From an uncultured Chthoniobacterales bacterium (GTDB taxonomy: Bacteria > Verrucomicrobiota > Verrucomicrobiia > Chthoniobacterales > UBA10450): a DNA stretch of 10,976 bases. Below the pieces are notes generated by a model. It ran no database searches. It was not told the DNA's origin and was given only the letters and a program-made list of their open reading frames with translations. Each line of letters begins with the position of its first letter. Position 1 is the stretch's first letter. Location: positions 1-10,976 of the forward strand of contig CATPAT010000115.1 in NCBI GenBank assembly GCA_955652155.1, given 5' to 3'. A program made the position numbers and the translations under genes. This document shows, one piece after another, positions 1-7,495 of this stretch.

Positions 1-825
1 AGTCGCACGATCATTTTCCGAAAGCTAAAAGGCCTCGAAGACACGATCGGCATGACGATCGTCGATCCCTTTCGCGACGAGAAAGGCTGGGCATTCCGCG
101 ACCCGGAACGCAGCCGGCCCGGCTCGGCGCTGGACAAACTCGACCAATTCGAATCGACCGATCCGGTGAACGGGTTCCATTACTTGAGTCAAGCCTACAC
201 CGCGACCGATCCGAATTTCAAAGAACGGGTGACTGTTCCGGCCCTTTGGGACAAGGAAACAAAAAGAATCGTCAACAATTGCGAGGACGACATCTGTCCC
301 ATGTTCAACCGCGTCTTTAACGAGTTCGCCAAAAACAAAGACATCGATTTTTTCCCAAAGGACATCGAAGCCGATCATAGGAAACTTTCCGATTTTCTGT
401 ACGAGAACATCAATAACGGAGTTTACCGGGCCGGTTTCGCCACGCGTCAGCGGGCTTACGACGTTTCATGCCAAAAACTTTTCGACGCGCTCGATGAAAT
501 GGAAAAGCGTTTGTCGAAGAGCCGATACCTATTTGGCAACCGGATGGTCGAAGCCGATTGGCGTCTCTTTTGCACGCTGATTCGCTTCGATGCCGTTTAT
601 CATGGGCATTTCAAATGCAATCTTCGGCGCATCATCGATTATCCGAATCTACAAGTTTATCTGCTCGATCTCTATCAGCACCCGGGAATAGCCGAGACCG
701 TCAGCATCGATCACATCAAGCGTCATTACTACATGACGCACGACGAAATTAATCCCACTCGGATCGTGCCACTCGGGCCGATTATCGATCTGACAAAGCC
801 GCACGGTCGCGATCGTCTGGGTTAG
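1..825 (+). CDS. yqjG: Glutathionyl-hydroquinone reductase (YqjG/ECM4-type glutathione transferase), 5' end cut off
   Basis: The reading frame is open from the first base, so the gene begins outside the window; 274 residues are visible. Family members reduce glutathionyl-hydroquinones to hydroquinones with glutathione, in the cytoplasm, using a CPWA-type cysteine motif of the thioredoxin fold. That motif would lie just upstream of the first visible residues (SRTIIFRKLKGLED), so it cannot be checked here. Visible family marks are the VTVPALWDKET and IVNN segments of the glutathione-binding domain, and a C-terminal all-helical domain with GNRMVEADWRLFCTLIRFD, GHFKCNLRRI, DYPNLQVYLLDLYQ and HIKRHYY followed by NPTRIVPLGP. 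The end is natural (TAG at 823-825) and the C-terminus is typical of the family. The ATG at 52 is internal and is not the true start. No clear terminator follows. Family assignment is firm; the physiological substrate is unknown. Confidence 0.92.
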   Translation, partial: SRTIIFRKLKGLEDTIGMTIVDPFRDEKGWAFRDPERSRPGSALDKLDQFESTDPVNGFHYLSQAYTATDPNFKERVTVPALWDKETKRIVNNCEDDICPMFNRVFNEFAKNKDIDFFPKDIEADHRKLSDFLYENINNGVYRAGFATRQRAYDVSCQKLFDALDEMEKRLSKSRYLFGNRMVEADWRLFCTLIRFDAVYHGHFKCNLRRIIDYPNLQVYLLDLYQHPGIAETVSIDHIKRHYYMTHDEINPTRIVPLGPIIDLTKPHGRDRLG

Positions 826-971
826 GTAGTGGCCGCGCTGTTCTGAGCGGGCGATTTGTCACGGTCAGTGTCGGGCGGATTCCTACACGCTACTCTGCCA
901 AAGCAATACTTAACGACGTTGAATAATCCATCCTGGGATCTGTCCAACCTTGAAAGGGGTAATACGGACAA

Positions 972-1877
972 ATGAAACATCTAATCATATCAATATTCAC
1001 GGGTGTAGCGCTCGCATCAGCGGCGCTGGCCCAGGCCAAACAAGACGATAACAACACTTCCACGACAACGGTCCATCGGGGCTCTCGCGGGAACTCGCAA
1101 GCGCAGGTTGCGCCGGTAAGAACACAGCAGGTGACCAGAACGTCGCCCATCCGGACGCAACGCAGCGTCTCGACGGCGCCGATGAGGACACATACGTACC
1201 GCACCACGCACCAGTTCAATGGGAACGCGACCGTTCGTTCCGGCACCACGGCCAATACGCGGCTCCGCGAGCGACAGGCAAACACGACCGTTCGCTCTAA
1301 TACTACAGCGAATGCGCGGGTTCGAGATCGCAATGCCCGATTCGACGATCAAGTCCGGGTCCAAAGTAACGTCACGGTCAATCGTGATCGGAACTTTCGT
1401 AACCGGACTTTCTCCGGCAACACCACCAACGTCGCCGTTAACCGAAACAGAAATGTGACGGTCACGAACAATTGGCGGGGCAGCCGATTTAGTGGACAGC
1501 AGTATGCTGCGTTTCGAAATTACCACAGGCAATGGCATGATCGGGGCTGGTGGAGCAGCCACTACAACCGCATCATCTTTGTTGGCGGAGGCTGGTATTT
1601 CTGGGATGGAGGATACTGGTATCCGGCGTGGGGTTACGCTCCGTACGCTTACTATCCGTACGACGGTCCGATCTATGGCTACGGCAACCTGACGCCGGAC
1701 CAGATCGTGGTCGACGTGCAGACGCAATTGCAACGGGACGGTTACTATGCCGGCCCGATTGACGGGCAACTTGGACCGCTGACGCGTCAAGCAATCGCAG
1801 CTTTCCAGGCTGATCATGGTCTCGCGATTACATCGACAGTGGACGAGCCGACGCTCGCAACACTTGGCTTATCGTAA
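972..1877 (+). CDS. Secreted repeat-rich protein with C-terminal peptidoglycan-binding domain
   Basis: The 301-residue product starts with a signal peptide: positive N-terminus, hydrophobic core at residues 4-16 and a likely signal peptidase I site after ALA at residue 20. Residues 48-80 hold three 11-residue repeats, each starting P-x-R-T. Residues 86-123 hold two 19-residue repeats (ATVRSGTTAN and TTVRSNTTAN). A basic Asn/Arg/Thr-rich stretch follows to about 170, then a Trp/Tyr/Gly-rich block at 193-238. Residues 240-299 match a PG_binding_1 domain, with the DGYYAGPIDGQLGPLTRQAIAAFQ core. This domain binds peptidoglycan non-covalently, so the protein probably sits on the cell wall in the periplasm with the repeats as a linker or surface segment. 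No catalytic domain is visible, so it may be structural. An AAAGGGGT run at 953-960, 11 nt before the ATG, is a plausible ribosome binding site. Domain assignment is strong; the cellular role is unknown. Confidence 0.88.
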   Translation: MKHLIISIFTGVALASAALAQAKQDDNNTSTTTVHRGSRGNSQAQVAPVRTQQVTRTSPIRTQRSVSTAPMRTHTYRTTHQFNGNATVRSGTTANTRLRERQANTTVRSNTTANARVRDRNARFDDQVRVQSNVTVNRDRNFRNRTFSGNTTNVAVNRNRNVTVTNNWRGSRFSGQQYAAFRNYHRQWHDRGWWSSHYNRIIFVGGGWYFWDGGYWYPAWGYAPYAYYPYDGPIYGYGNLTPDQIVVDVQTQLQRDGYYAGPIDGQLGPLTRQAIAAFQADHGLAITSTVDEPTLATLGLS

Positions 1878-1894
1878 CTGACAAGAATTAAATT

Positions 1895-1937
1895 GAGCCG
1901 CGGGTTGGCCTCCAGCCCGCGGTTCTTTTTTTATTTT
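1895..1937 (+). terminator. Rho-independent terminator after the peptidoglycan-binding protein gene
   Basis: A GC-rich stem (core CCGCGGG at 1898-1904 pairing with CCCGCGG at 1916-1922, extended inwards by TGG/CCA with a CCT loop and outwards by weaker pairs) is followed by a T-rich run at 1926-1937. It begins 18 nt after the stop codon. The T run overlaps the last codons and stop of the convergent aminotransferase gene. Read on the minus strand the downstream tract is only A/T-rich, so termination in that direction is less certain. Confidence 0.85.
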
Positions 1938-3013
1938 GTGAACTCGTCCAAAGCCTGGCCAAGACGCGCGATGCCTTCGCGAAAGTCTTCCGGTTGGCAA
2001 CACAGCCCGATGCGAATGTGTTGCGGCGATTCGAAAAACCGGCCCGGGACAACTGCCGTCTCATATTTCTCGATCAGTAAAGTAGAAAGCTTCTCAACGC
2101 CGAAGTCGCGCAGACGCGGAAAGGAAGTTGTGCCGAATCTTTTCGGCACAACTTCGGTGTCATCGCGCTCTCTAAGAAAGCTATTCAACGTTGCTCGATT
2201 GGTCTCCAGCATCGCTTTCGCGCGCCCGGCGATCTTTGGAAGTTGATTTAGCGCTACTACGCTGAGTCGCTCCATTACATTCGGCGCGCTCGCCGCAAAA
2301 ATATCGTCCAGTCGCCGGATTTTTTGTGCAAGCTCGGGTTCAGCGAAAATCCAGCCGCAGCGAAGACCACTTAGTCCGTAGCCTTTGGTTAAGCTGCTTG
2401 TCACGACGAATTCGGGACCGAGCGAGATTGCCGACGGAGGAGAATTCTCAAACATCGCTTCCAGATAAACTTCATCCACGAGCACACGCGCTCCCGCAGC
2501 GCATGCCAGGTCACCGATTTTTCGCAGTGCCGCATCATCAACCAGAACACTGCTCGGATTGTGCAGGTTGGTCAGCACGACCAACCTCGTCTTCGACGTG
2601 ATCTGTTTCTCGAGCGCGTCCATGTCGATCTCGAATCCGTCTTCGAACCGTCTCGGGAATCGTTTAATCTTTGTGCCGAGATATTCGGCGATCGCGAGCA
2701 GGGGATCGTAAGTTGGCTGTTCAATGAGAATTTCGTCGCCGTGGTCGATCAACGCCGCCATCGCGACATGGTTCGCCATTGAAGTGCCGCCGGAAACGGT
2801 GACGACATTTTCGGGAGCGACATGGCGATGCGCGGCGAGTGCTTCGACCAGTGGGCGATATCCATAGGCGTTGTCGCCATGTAATTCTAAATCGCTCAAC
2901 TTCGCGTCCAATTCCGCGAAAGGCAGATTGAGAATGCCGCTCAAAGCGAGATTGAATTTCACTTTTGGGCGCGTTTTTGCCCAATGCATGAACGCAGATT
3001 GCTTGTCAGTCAT
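1931..3013 (-). CDS. PLP-dependent class I/II aminotransferase
   Basis: A fold-type I PLP aminotransferase of 360 residues from the ATG at 3011-3013. A TTG at 3044-3046 would add 11 residues, but I see no ribosome binding site there. Numbered from the ATG, the Schiff-base lysine is K210 in SSLTKGYGLSGLRCGW. Cofactor-binding residues are N152 in TNLHNPSS, and D180 and Y183 in DEVYLE. R334 in HIRIG is the likely carboxylate-binding arginine. The SGGTSMANH segment near residue 75 is the phosphate-binding turn. All catalytic residues are present and the length is near normal. It transfers an amino group between an amino acid and a 2-oxo acid in the cytoplasm; the substrate cannot be told from sequence. 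It lies about 90 nt downstream of an amino-acid permease on the same strand, which fits a role in amino-acid metabolism. An odd 14-bp perfect palindrome lies in the coding sequence at 2124-2155. Confidence 0.9.
   Translation of the reverse strand: MTDKQSAFMHWAKTRPKVKFNLALSGILNLPFAELDAKLSDLELHGDNAYGYRPLVEALAAHRHVAPENVVTVSGGTSMANHVAMAALIDHGDEILIEQPTYDPLLAIAEYLGTKIKRFPRRFEDGFEIDMDALEKQITSKTRLVVLTNLHNPSSVLVDDAALRKIGDLACAAGARVLVDEVYLEAMFENSPPSAISLGPEFVVTSSLTKGYGLSGLRCGWIFAEPELAQKIRRLDDIFAASAPNVMERLSVVALNQLPKIAGRAKAMLETNRATLNSFLRERDDTEVVPKRFGTTSFPRLRDFGVEKLSTLLIEKYETAVVPGRFFESPQHIRIGLCCQPEDFREGIARLGQALDEFTK
2124..2155. repeat. Perfect 14-bp palindrome with 4-nt loop inside the aminotransferase gene
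   Basis: GAAGTTGTGCCGAA at 2124-2137 is exactly reverse-complementary to TTCGGCACAACTTC at 2142-2155, with TCTT between. On the coding (minus) strand it encodes EVVPKRFGTTS, residues 287-297 of the aminotransferase. A perfect 14-bp stem in coding sequence is unlikely by chance. The pattern resembles a small palindromic repeat that entered an open frame. I have a memory of similar VVP-x-x-FGTT peptides in verrucomicrobial proteins, but could not check it. Confidence 0.8.
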
Positions 3014-3040
3014 GGATTCTCGATCCTGTAAGGAATCATC

Positions 3041-3072
3041 CGCCAAACACGCGAAAAGACGCGAAAGAAAAC
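3041..3072 (-). repeat. Degenerate tandem motif in the permease-aminotransferase gap
   Basis: The unit ACGCGAAA occurs at 3049-3056 and again at 3059-3066. It is followed on the minus strand by GTGTTTGGCGG. A related but inverted string, TTTGGCGTTTTTAGCGG, lies at 3094-3110 and runs over the stop codon of the permease gene. The whole short gap (3014-3103) therefore looks like low-complexity, repeat-derived sequence. I see no promoter in it that I would defend. It may belong to a dispersed intergenic repeat family. Confidence 0.4.
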
Positions 3073-3103
3073 ATTTGGGAAATTTGCATTCTCTTTGGCG
3101 TTT

Positions 3104-4489
3104 TTAGCGGACTCTCCAGAAAAGGTACGCCGGCACACCGGTCAGCATGATGCCGAGGCCGATCAAGCTGTTGTGCGGGTAACGATAAAGTGTGCTGAAC
3201 GCGACGCCCGCGCAGGCGATGATGAAAAAGAGCGTCGTAAACGGATGGCCCGGGACGCGGAAGGTTCGAGCCGAACTGGCAGTCCGATCTGGACCGGCAT
3301 CTGGCAGAGGCAAGTCGGTTTTGCGGCGACGTCGAAATACGAAGACGGTCGCAGCAGTCAGCGCAAAGAAAATCACGTCCACCGATATGACGTAGTTAAG
3401 AATTTGTTCATAGCGACCTGACAACGTGATCACGATCGCAAAGGCGCCTTGCAATGTGATCGCGAAGGCCGGAACCCGTGCGCGATTCAATTTTGCCAGG
3501 CTTGAAAAAAACAAACCGTCTTCGGCCATCGCGAAATAAACGCGCGGCGCGGTGAGCATGCTTTGGCTGAGAAAACCGACGGTGGAGACGGCGATCCCGA
3601 CAGCAATAATGCGCGCGCCGTTTTCGCCAAGCGCCAGACGCATTACCGCTGAAGCTGGGGTCCTTGTTTGTCCGAGACCCTGAGGGCCGAGTGCGTGAAC
3701 ACAAACAAAGTTTACCGAAAGGTAAACGACAATGACGCCTAACACGCCCAACAATAAACCGCGCGGAAGATTTTTTCGCGGTTCGCGCACTTCTCCGGCC
3801 ACGAAACACGACGTTTGCCATCCGCCATAAGCAAATTGAACCGGAATGAGGGCCGCCCCGAAGGCAGTCAGCGAATTCCAGATCCCCGGCGGTGAGGATG
3901 TCGATCTTGCGATGGTGGATGCGGGTGCACCTGCACCTGCACCTGTGACCGTCAATCCGAACGCGACCAGTGCAGCAATCGCGATCAATTTCAGAATCAT
4001 AAACAGATTCTGGGTCGTGCTGCCGGCGCGCACGCCGAGACAATTGATAATCGTCAGCACGACCAGGACGATTGTCGCCAGCAAAGCTGCGACGTTGTCA
4101 TTGGCCTCCATCCGCCCGAGCGAGCAGACATATTTTGCAAAGGTGACTGCGACTGCAGCCATGCCGCCGCTTTGTGTCACCAGGAGCAATGCCCATCCGT
4201 AAACAAACGCCAGCCCAGGATGAAATGCATCGCGCAGATAAACGTATTGACCGCCGCTTGTTGAGGTTTGCGATGAAAGTTCCGCGTAAATGAAAGCCCC
4301 CGCGAGCGCGATCAGTCCGCCGAACGCCCACGCGGCAAGGATTAAAATTGTGGACGGCACCTGCTGCGCGACCACGTAGGGATTAATGAAAATCCCTGAG
4401 CCGATGATGCCGCCCATCACGATCATCGTGGTATCGAACAACCCGAGGCGGCGCACCAGGTGTGCTTCCGAGGACGTGATGTTGGTCAC
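3104..4489 (-). CDS. APC-superfamily amino-acid permease
   Basis: A 461-residue membrane protein with about twelve hydrophobic segments, matching amino-acid/polyamine/organocation permeases of the LAT-like (YfnA/SteT) kind. The first transmembrane segment carries the unwound-helix signature GGIIGSGIFINP, which contacts the substrate amine and carboxylate in this family. YAELSS and the following GGQYVYLRDAFHP segment in the next helices are also typical, as is AGEVREPRKNLPRGLLLG after the sixth helix. The start is GTG at 4487-4489, and its G is the last base of the upstream TerC gene's TAG stop, so the two are probably translationally coupled. An 18-nt (TGCACC)x3 tract at 3926-3943 encodes the GAGAGAPA stretch of a loop after the fifth helix, probably tolerant of length change. 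It imports or exchanges amino acids across the inner membrane; the substrate is not predictable. The neighbouring aminotransferase suggests amino-acid use. Confidence 0.92.
   Translation of the reverse strand: MTNITSSEAHLVRRLGLFDTTMIVMGGIIGSGIFINPYVVAQQVPSTILILAAWAFGGLIALAGAFIYAELSSQTSTSGGQYVYLRDAFHPGLAFVYGWALLLVTQSGGMAAVAVTFAKYVCSLGRMEANDNVAALLATIVLVVLTIINCLGVRAGSTTQNLFMILKLIAIAALVAFGLTVTGAGAGAPASTIARSTSSPPGIWNSLTAFGAALIPVQFAYGGWQTSCFVAGEVREPRKNLPRGLLLGVLGVIVVYLSVNFVCVHALGPQGLGQTRTPASAVMRLALGENGARIIAVGIAVSTVGFLSQSMLTAPRVYFAMAEDGLFFSSLAKLNRARVPAFAITLQGAFAIVITLSGRYEQILNYVISVDVIFFALTAATVFVFRRRRKTDLPLPDAGPDRTASSARTFRVPGHPFTTLFFIIACAGVAFSTLYRYPHNSLIGLGIMLTGVPAYLFWRVR
3926..3943. repeat. (TGCACC)x3 hexanucleotide tandem repeat inside the permease gene
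   Basis: Three exact copies of a 6-nt unit lie in frame with the permease, each adding a Gly-Ala or Ala-Gly pair to an interhelical loop. Changes in copy number would keep the reading frame, so this is a possible but small variable site. Confidence 0.7.
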
Positions 4490-5439
4490 TATTTCTCGGG
4501 AGCGGTATCTTTGTGATTAGCGTTCTCTCGACGGGTAGCAACCATCGAGACCGCGATCGTGGTCGTGAGGACCGCGACCACGACCGCTAGAGAAATCGGC
4601 GTCGGTATCGTGAAGACATCGCGGGCGATCATTTTTATTCCGACAAATGCGAGAATGATCGCGAGCCCGCTTTTTAAGTAGATGAAACGATCGATCAGCT
4701 TCACGAGCAGAAAGTAAAGCGAACGCAGGCCGAGAATGGCGCAGATGTTCGAGGTGTAGACAATGAAGGTATCGCGGGTAATTGCGAAGACCGCAGGGAT
4801 TGAATCGACGGCAAAGACAAGGTCCATCACGTCGATGACGATTAATGCCAGCGCCAGCGGCGTCAGCATCCATCGACCGTTCACGCGAGCTTTGAAATGT
4901 TCGTCATGAAATGTAGGCGTAATCGGGAAGGCCCGGAGACAGCACCGCATGATCCAGCTTTTCCCGAAATCCTGCGGCTTCTGTTTGACGAAAAACATCC
5001 GCCACGCGCTGACCAGCAGAAACGCACCGAAAAGGTAGAGAATGAAATCGAAACGATTTACCAGCTCGATGCCGAGCCAAATCATCACCCCGCGCATCAC
5101 CAGCGCGCCGACAATTCCCCACACCAGAGCGCGATGTTGGGCCAGCGGCGGGACGCGGAAGTAGGCGAAGATCAGAATGAAAACGAAAATGTTATCGACG
5201 CTGAGCGAGTACTCGATCACGTAGCCGGTGAGGAATTCGAGCGCCTTGTCCGGCCCGCGCAACTTCCAGACGAGAAGGTTGAAGAGGAGCGAGAGCACGA
5301 TCCAGATGACAACGCGGTGCGTGGCCGCCCGCATGCTCAGTTCGCGGTCGCGATGCTTGAATTGGACAAGATCGACAGTCAGCGCGACGAAAACGCCGGC
5401 ATTAAACGCGAGCCAAAACCAAATACTTGTCGTCGCCAC
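4489..5439 (-). CDS. TerC/Alx-family integral membrane protein, probable metal (Mn) exporter
   Basis: This matches TerC-family proteins of the Alx type, with seven to nine hydrophobic segments. Diagnostic stretches are FLTGYVIEYSLSVDNIFVF, FAVDSIPAVFAITRD and FIVYTSNICAILGLRSLYFLL. Acidic residues inside the membrane (D23, D82, D212 from the chosen start) are those thought to bind metal. Alx/TerC proteins have been linked to manganese export and to loading metal onto secreted enzymes; the name comes from tellurite resistance. I chose the GTG at 5437-5439, which gives 316 residues and an N-terminus aligning with E. coli Alx from memory. A TTG at 5473-5475 would add 12 polar residues without a visible ribosome site. 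The gene ends in TAG overlapping the next start by one base. The short space shared with the divergent GreA-type gene has no yybP-ykoY manganese riboswitch that I can see. Confidence 0.88.
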   Translation of the reverse strand: MATTSIWFWLAFNAGVFVALTVDLVQFKHRDRELSMRAATHRVVIWIVLSLLFNLLVWKLRGPDKALEFLTGYVIEYSLSVDNIFVFILIFAYFRVPPLAQHRALVWGIVGALVMRGVMIWLGIELVNRFDFILYLFGAFLLVSAWRMFFVKQKPQDFGKSWIMRCCLRAFPITPTFHDEHFKARVNGRWMLTPLALALIVIDVMDLVFAVDSIPAVFAITRDTFIVYTSNICAILGLRSLYFLLVKLIDRFIYLKSGLAIILAFVGIKMIARDVFTIPTPISLAVVVAVLTTTIAVSMVATRRENANHKDTAPEK

Positions 5440-5532
5440 TGCGCGTAGAATTTCACGCTCCGTGCAGGACGGCAATCGGAAACATTCAGTTGCTTGCCAC
5501 GCCCGACCTTCATCGTAGTTTGTCCGACTCTC

Positions 5533-7401
5533 ATGGACGCGGAGCTCGAGAAACTGGTTGAAGCTGGCAAGCTGACTTCAAAAGCAGCTGAAAAGCTCGA
5601 TACGCTCAAACCGGGGACATTTTGTCTTCACAAAAGCTGGGGGTTCGGTCGTGTCGCTGAGTGGAATCTTCTGCTCAACCAGATCCTGATCGATTTCACC
5701 GGCAAAAAGGCGCATCCGATGCAGCTGGAATATGCCGGCGACAATCTCACCCTGATTCCGGCGGAACACTTCCTCGCCCGCAAGGCCAGCGGTCTCGCGG
5801 CGACCAAAAAACTAGCCAAAGATGAACCGGTTGCGCTGGTTCGAAACATCTTGGAAAGCCTCGATGGAAGCGCCACTGCGCAACAGGTCAGCGATTGGAT
5901 GGTCCCCGACCTGTTCACTGAAGCGGAATGGAAACGGTGGTGGGAATCGGCCCGCAAACAGTTGAAAACAAGCGGCGCGTTCTCGATTCCAGCGAAAAAG
6001 ACAGAACCGATCCAAATTCGCGCCGAAGGCATCTCACACGCCGACGAATTGACCGAATCATTCGACCGCGCGCGGCAACCGAAGGAGCAGCTCGCCGCGC
6101 TCGAACAAATGGTAAAGTTTCATCAGCAATTCAAAGAACCGGAGAAGCAGTTACAGGCCGTGATCGCGGCGGTCGAGAATGTCGCCGCTCGAAATCAGAA
6201 ATTGCATCCCGAGCTGACGTTCGAGCTTGTCCTCGGTCGCGACGACTTGCTGGAGAGTTTCCCGCAATTAAAGACGACGCACATCGGTCTGACGCTCGAG
6301 AAATTGATTGTCGATGAGGAACGCCGGTTGGTTTTGATCTTGCCGAAGCTGCCGGCGGCGAAAGAAAAGCGAATCTTGCAAGCATTGCCGGCCGCGCTTG
6401 GCGAGCGCTGGAGCGCACGCGCTTTGCAATTAATGCAGGCGACACACGGCCGAATGGTCGCTCAAATTCCGCACGTGTTTCGCGACGCCGGACAGCACGC
6501 TGAGTTGAAGACGATGCTGGAACGGAGCGTGCGCGAACATTCCGCCACCAGCGAAATGCTCGTCTGGTTATGCGCCGAGCGCGCTGACTGGCCCGAATTG
6601 ATCAATCCGGAATTACTGGCCGCGATCCTGTCCGCGCTCGAGCGGGAGCAGTATTTAGCGGCGGGTCGCGCCAGCAAATTGCAGCGCTTGCTCCTGGAAG
6701 ATCGACAATTATTTCAGGACATGTTTGGAAAGGCCGATGTCGGACTGGCGCGTGACGCGCTGCGGCGACTCCAGTTGAGTCCTTTGTTCGATGAATTAAC
6801 GAAACGCTCGTTGCTTGCCCGAATCGTGAAAGTTTTTCCGGATCTCGAGAGCATGATTGCCGGCGCGCAGCCTCAGGAAAAAGCCGCGCCGCTCGTTGTT
6901 TCCTGGAGCAGTCTGGACAAGCGAAAAGCCGAATACGAAGACCTCGTTAAGAAAAAGATTCCGGAAAATATTAAGGAAATTTCGCTCGCGCGTTCATATG
7001 GCGATCTGAGCGAGAACTTCGAATACAAGGCGGCCAAACAAATGCAGGCCGTGCTTGCCCGCCAACGGGCCGAGCTCGAGCAGGCGCTTCAGAATGCGCG
7101 CGGAACGGCGTTCGAAAATCCGGACACATCCCGCGTGTCAATTGGCACCATCGTTACCGTGCGCGACAAAGCTTTTAAAAAACAGGAGACCTACACGATC
7201 CTCGGCGCCTGGGATGGCGATCCGGATCGAAACATCATTTCTTATCAAACCGCGATCGGTCAGGCCCTCCTCGGCCATAAAGCGGGCGAAAGTGTGACCT
7301 TGCCAAACGGAGAGTTCCAGATTGGCTCGATCGAGCCGGCACCGGTGGACAAAGTTGCAGCCGATCCCGCAGTTGCTGAAACCGAGCCGGCTTCGGTTTA
7401 A
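5533..7401 (+). CDS. greA: Long GreA-type transcription elongation/cleavage factor (PVC architecture)
   Basis: The C-terminal third is a complete Gre factor. Residues about 457-535 form the coiled coil, with tip motif SYGDLSENFEYKAAK carrying the two acidic residues (D491, E494) that hold the catalytic Mg in the RNA polymerase secondary channel. Residues about 535-602 form the FKBP-like domain, with YTILGAWDGDPDRNIISYQTAIGQALLG. Gre factors make backtracked RNA polymerase cut its own transcript so that elongation resumes. Ordinary GreA has about 158 residues; here some 455 extra residues come first. They begin with a small beta-rich segment (KPGTFCLHKSWGFGRVAEW, about 26-82), followed by long, largely helical sequence. 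I recall the same long form in Chlamydia (about 715 residues). I start at the ATG at 5533 (622 residues); a TTG at 5494 would add 13. No clear ribosome binding site precedes either. A weak TTGCCA/TAGTTT promoter-like pair lies at 5494-5521. Confidence 0.9.
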   Translation: MDAELEKLVEAGKLTSKAAEKLDTLKPGTFCLHKSWGFGRVAEWNLLLNQILIDFTGKKAHPMQLEYAGDNLTLIPAEHFLARKASGLAATKKLAKDEPVALVRNILESLDGSATAQQVSDWMVPDLFTEAEWKRWWESARKQLKTSGAFSIPAKKTEPIQIRAEGISHADELTESFDRARQPKEQLAALEQMVKFHQQFKEPEKQLQAVIAAVENVAARNQKLHPELTFELVLGRDDLLESFPQLKTTHIGLTLEKLIVDEERRLVLILPKLPAAKEKRILQALPAALGERWSARALQLMQATHGRMVAQIPHVFRDAGQHAELKTMLERSVREHSATSEMLVWLCAERADWPELINPELLAAILSALEREQYLAAGRASKLQRLLLEDRQLFQDMFGKADVGLARDALRRLQLSPLFDELTKRSLLARIVKVFPDLESMIAGAQPQEKAAPLVVSWSSLDKRKAEYEDLVKKKIPENIKEISLARSYGDLSENFEYKAAKQMQAVLARQRAELEQALQNARGTAFENPDTSRVSIGTIVTVRDKAFKKQETYTILGAWDGDPDRNIISYQTAIGQALLGHKAGESVTLPNGEFQIGSIEPAPVDKVAADPAVAETEPASV

Positions 7402-7404
7402 AAC

Positions 7405-7429
7405 TGTAGCGGCGGTCTATGACCGCCGG
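7405..7429 (+). repeat. TGTAG-led hairpin repeat, unit 1
   Basis: TGTAG (7405-7409) is directly followed by an 8-bp stem (7410-7417 with 7421-7428) and a TAT loop. It begins four bases after the GreA-type gene's stop codon. No T run follows, so a simple intrinsic terminator is less likely than a repeat element. The following GTTAGCGTCT (7435-7444) recurs at 7960-7969 within unit 3 of the array, which supports shared ancestry. Confidence 0.7.
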
Positions 7430-7495
7430 AAGTCGTTAGCGTCTTTACAACAATCAGCTTTCATTAAATTCCTGGTCGCGAGATAATCGAGAAAT

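Noticed and set aside
1..51. Start of the first gene at ATG 52
   Set aside because: Upstream codons in the same frame encode conserved family sequence, so the gene continues beyond the left edge.
1017..1817. 266-codon open frame antisense to the peptidoglycan-binding protein gene
   Set aside because: Long only because the sense gene is GC-rich and low in complexity; the sense frame has a signal peptide and a known domain, while this one has neither.
3014..3046. N-terminal extension of the aminotransferase from TTG 3046
   Set aside because: It lacks a ribosome binding site and overlaps repeat-like sequence; the ATG at 3013 gives a normal family length.
4897..5448. 183-codon open frame antisense to the TerC-type gene
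   Set aside because: Charged, family-less sequence fully inside a well-recognised membrane protein gene on the other strand.
5440..5532. yybP-ykoY manganese riboswitch for the TerC-type gene
   Set aside because: The divergent space is only 93 nt and I find no conserved riboswitch core in it on either strand.
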